Shown here: positions 63,332-64,000 of the stretch, piece after piece
How the letters are laid out: each line of letters starts with the position of its first letter
Position numbering within the stretch: the stretch's first letter is position 1
From: Sanderia malayensis
Taxonomy: Eukaryota > Cnidaria > Scyphozoa > Semaeostomeae > Pelagiidae
DNA length: 64,000 nucleotides
NCBI GenBank assembly: GCA_013076295.1
Contig: RQOL01000660.1
Span: forward strand, 1,116,001-1,180,000
Reading direction: 5' to 3'
Made by a program: the position numbers and the translations under genes
Notes under the pieces: generated by a model
Told to the model about the DNA's origin: nothing
Seen by the model: the letters and a program-made list of their open reading frames with translations, nothing else
Database searches by the model: none

Positions 63332-63565
63332 TCAAGTATGAATGCTGTTTGGTAGCCATTTAGGCTCAAGGTAAGGATACGTGAGGTGCCCATCTGTAAA
63401 TCTCTTCTTGTTCCTCGCCTCGATCACAGGCTGCACTTCGGTCATCATTTTGTTGTAGTAATCGAGAACGAGGTTCTTGGCTTTTACATCCTGCAAGGTC
63501 TTGCTGTAATCAAACATGACGTCATAACGGATGATACCGAGGTTCATAGTGACAAAAGTCTGGAG
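63332..63565 (-). CDS. Lipoxygenase, C-terminal exon (gene continues past the right edge)
   Basis: A single exon with acceptor TTTCAG just upstream of 63565 and TGA at 63332-63334. It encodes LQTFVTMNLGIIRYDVMF, then VLDYYNKMMTEVQPVIEARNKK and PYLEPKWLPNSIHT. The pattern E-x-x-I-x-x-RN, followed by PY-x-YL-x-P and a terminal NS-I, is that of animal lipoxygenases, iron enzymes that oxygenate polyunsaturated fatty acids. In most family members the last residue is isoleucine, whose carboxylate binds the iron; here it is threonine. Upstream exons lie beyond 64000. It is convergent with the LamG gene. Confidence 0.8.
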   Translation of the reverse strand, partial: LQTFVTMNLGIIRYDVMFDYSKTLQDVKAKNLVLDYYNKMMTEVQPVIEARNKKRFTDGHLTYPYLEPKWLPNSIHT

Positions 63566-63756
63566 CTGAAATCGAAAAGAGGCTTGGTTAGGCATCAAAA
63601 CCTTTGAATAAATAAACTAGACTCTGCCATTACGCATTTTCACTTTAATTCAAGTAAAATGGATGAAAAAAGCAACTCGGTACAGTAGTTAATTTGACAT
63701 TTGCTGTAGCTATACTATGGCTCTGTTTGAAGAGTTAAATTCTTCACTTCCAACTA

Positions 63757-63943
63757 CAGTCAACTCTGTCTAATTCGAACACCCTGGGGAAGCGTGAAAA
63801 TGTTCAAATTTCAAAAAGTTCGGATTATAGAGGTTTGTTTTATAAGAGTTGGTTCATTAGTGAACCTTGAAGGGACAGAGAATTTCCTTCGAAATAGATA
63901 GATAGCTCAAATTAAGCGAGCTCGAACCATGCAGATTTGACTG
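63757..63943. mobile_element. AATTCGAAC-word element (TACAGTCAA termini)
   Basis: Ends TA-CAGTCAACTCTGTCTAATTC and GCAGATTTGACTG-TA. Shares the GAAGGGACAGAG segment, inverted, with 39488-39663. Lies in the lipoxygenase intron. Confidence 0.7.
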
Positions 63944-64000
63944 TATCCACGGGGCTCATCGTATCTTTACTTCATTCTAAATTTAATTTTTAATGGTAAA

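Overview
The window is animal nuclear DNA: AT-rich, with intron-containing genes, many short inverted-repeat transposons, a BEL/Pao retrotransposon and a multi-kilobase satellite. Recognisable genes are TUBGCP4, RPS6, MRPL24, CFAP161, an SHB-family SH2 adaptor, a secreted LamG protein and the last exon of a lipoxygenase. This mix, with GT-AG introns and a ciliary gene, fits an early-branching marine metazoan, most plausibly a cnidarian. The species assignment is inference. No tRNA, rRNA or CRISPR array was recognised.

Layout. 25-16105 (minus strand): three tandem paralogous genes, called A, B and C here. Each encodes an N-terminal PH domain, proline-rich segments, a CxxC motif and tyrosine motifs, and all three share the same five-exon phase pattern. 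16954-23303: a BEL/Pao element with LTRs that look identical, a 5-bp target duplication and a pol region broken by several frameshifts. 24215-29153 (plus strand): a fourth, divergent member of the PH-adaptor family (gene D). 30293-43896 (minus): TUBGCP4, with a 5.5-kb satellite inside one intron. 44156-45708 (plus): RPS6, head-to-head with TUBGCP4. 48731-54135 (plus): SHB/SHF-type adaptor with eight tandem YxxP motifs and a C-terminal SH2 domain. 54843-56429: MRPL24. 56723-58759: CFAP161. 59949-61401: signal peptide plus LamG-like domain. 63332-63565 (minus): lipoxygenase C-terminal exon, with the rest of the gene beyond the right edge.

The most interesting coding feature is the PH-adaptor family. 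All four members carry a PH domain, a CxxC pair, a Y-x-[E/D]-I motif and a YxxM motif (the known PI3K p85 SH2-binding consensus). This is the logic of GAB/IRS/DOK scaffolds, but none shows a PTB domain or any other family I recognise. An SH2 adaptor with many YxxP sites lies about 20 kb away. Whether these proteins act together is inference.

The most interesting non-coding feature is a set of TA-flanked inverted-repeat elements. Each family repeats its own short word (AAGAAAC, AAGAAT, AAGAAC or AAGGAAC in one superfamily; AATAAGCCCC, GAGCGCCGC, GAACGCCG or AAACGCCC in another) in both orientations across the element while sharing common termini. Some are nested in one another.

Exon coordinates were derived by hand from GT/AG signals, reading-frame continuity and homology. 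Summed coding lengths close in frame for every gene except TUBGCP4, where at least one exon is unplaced.
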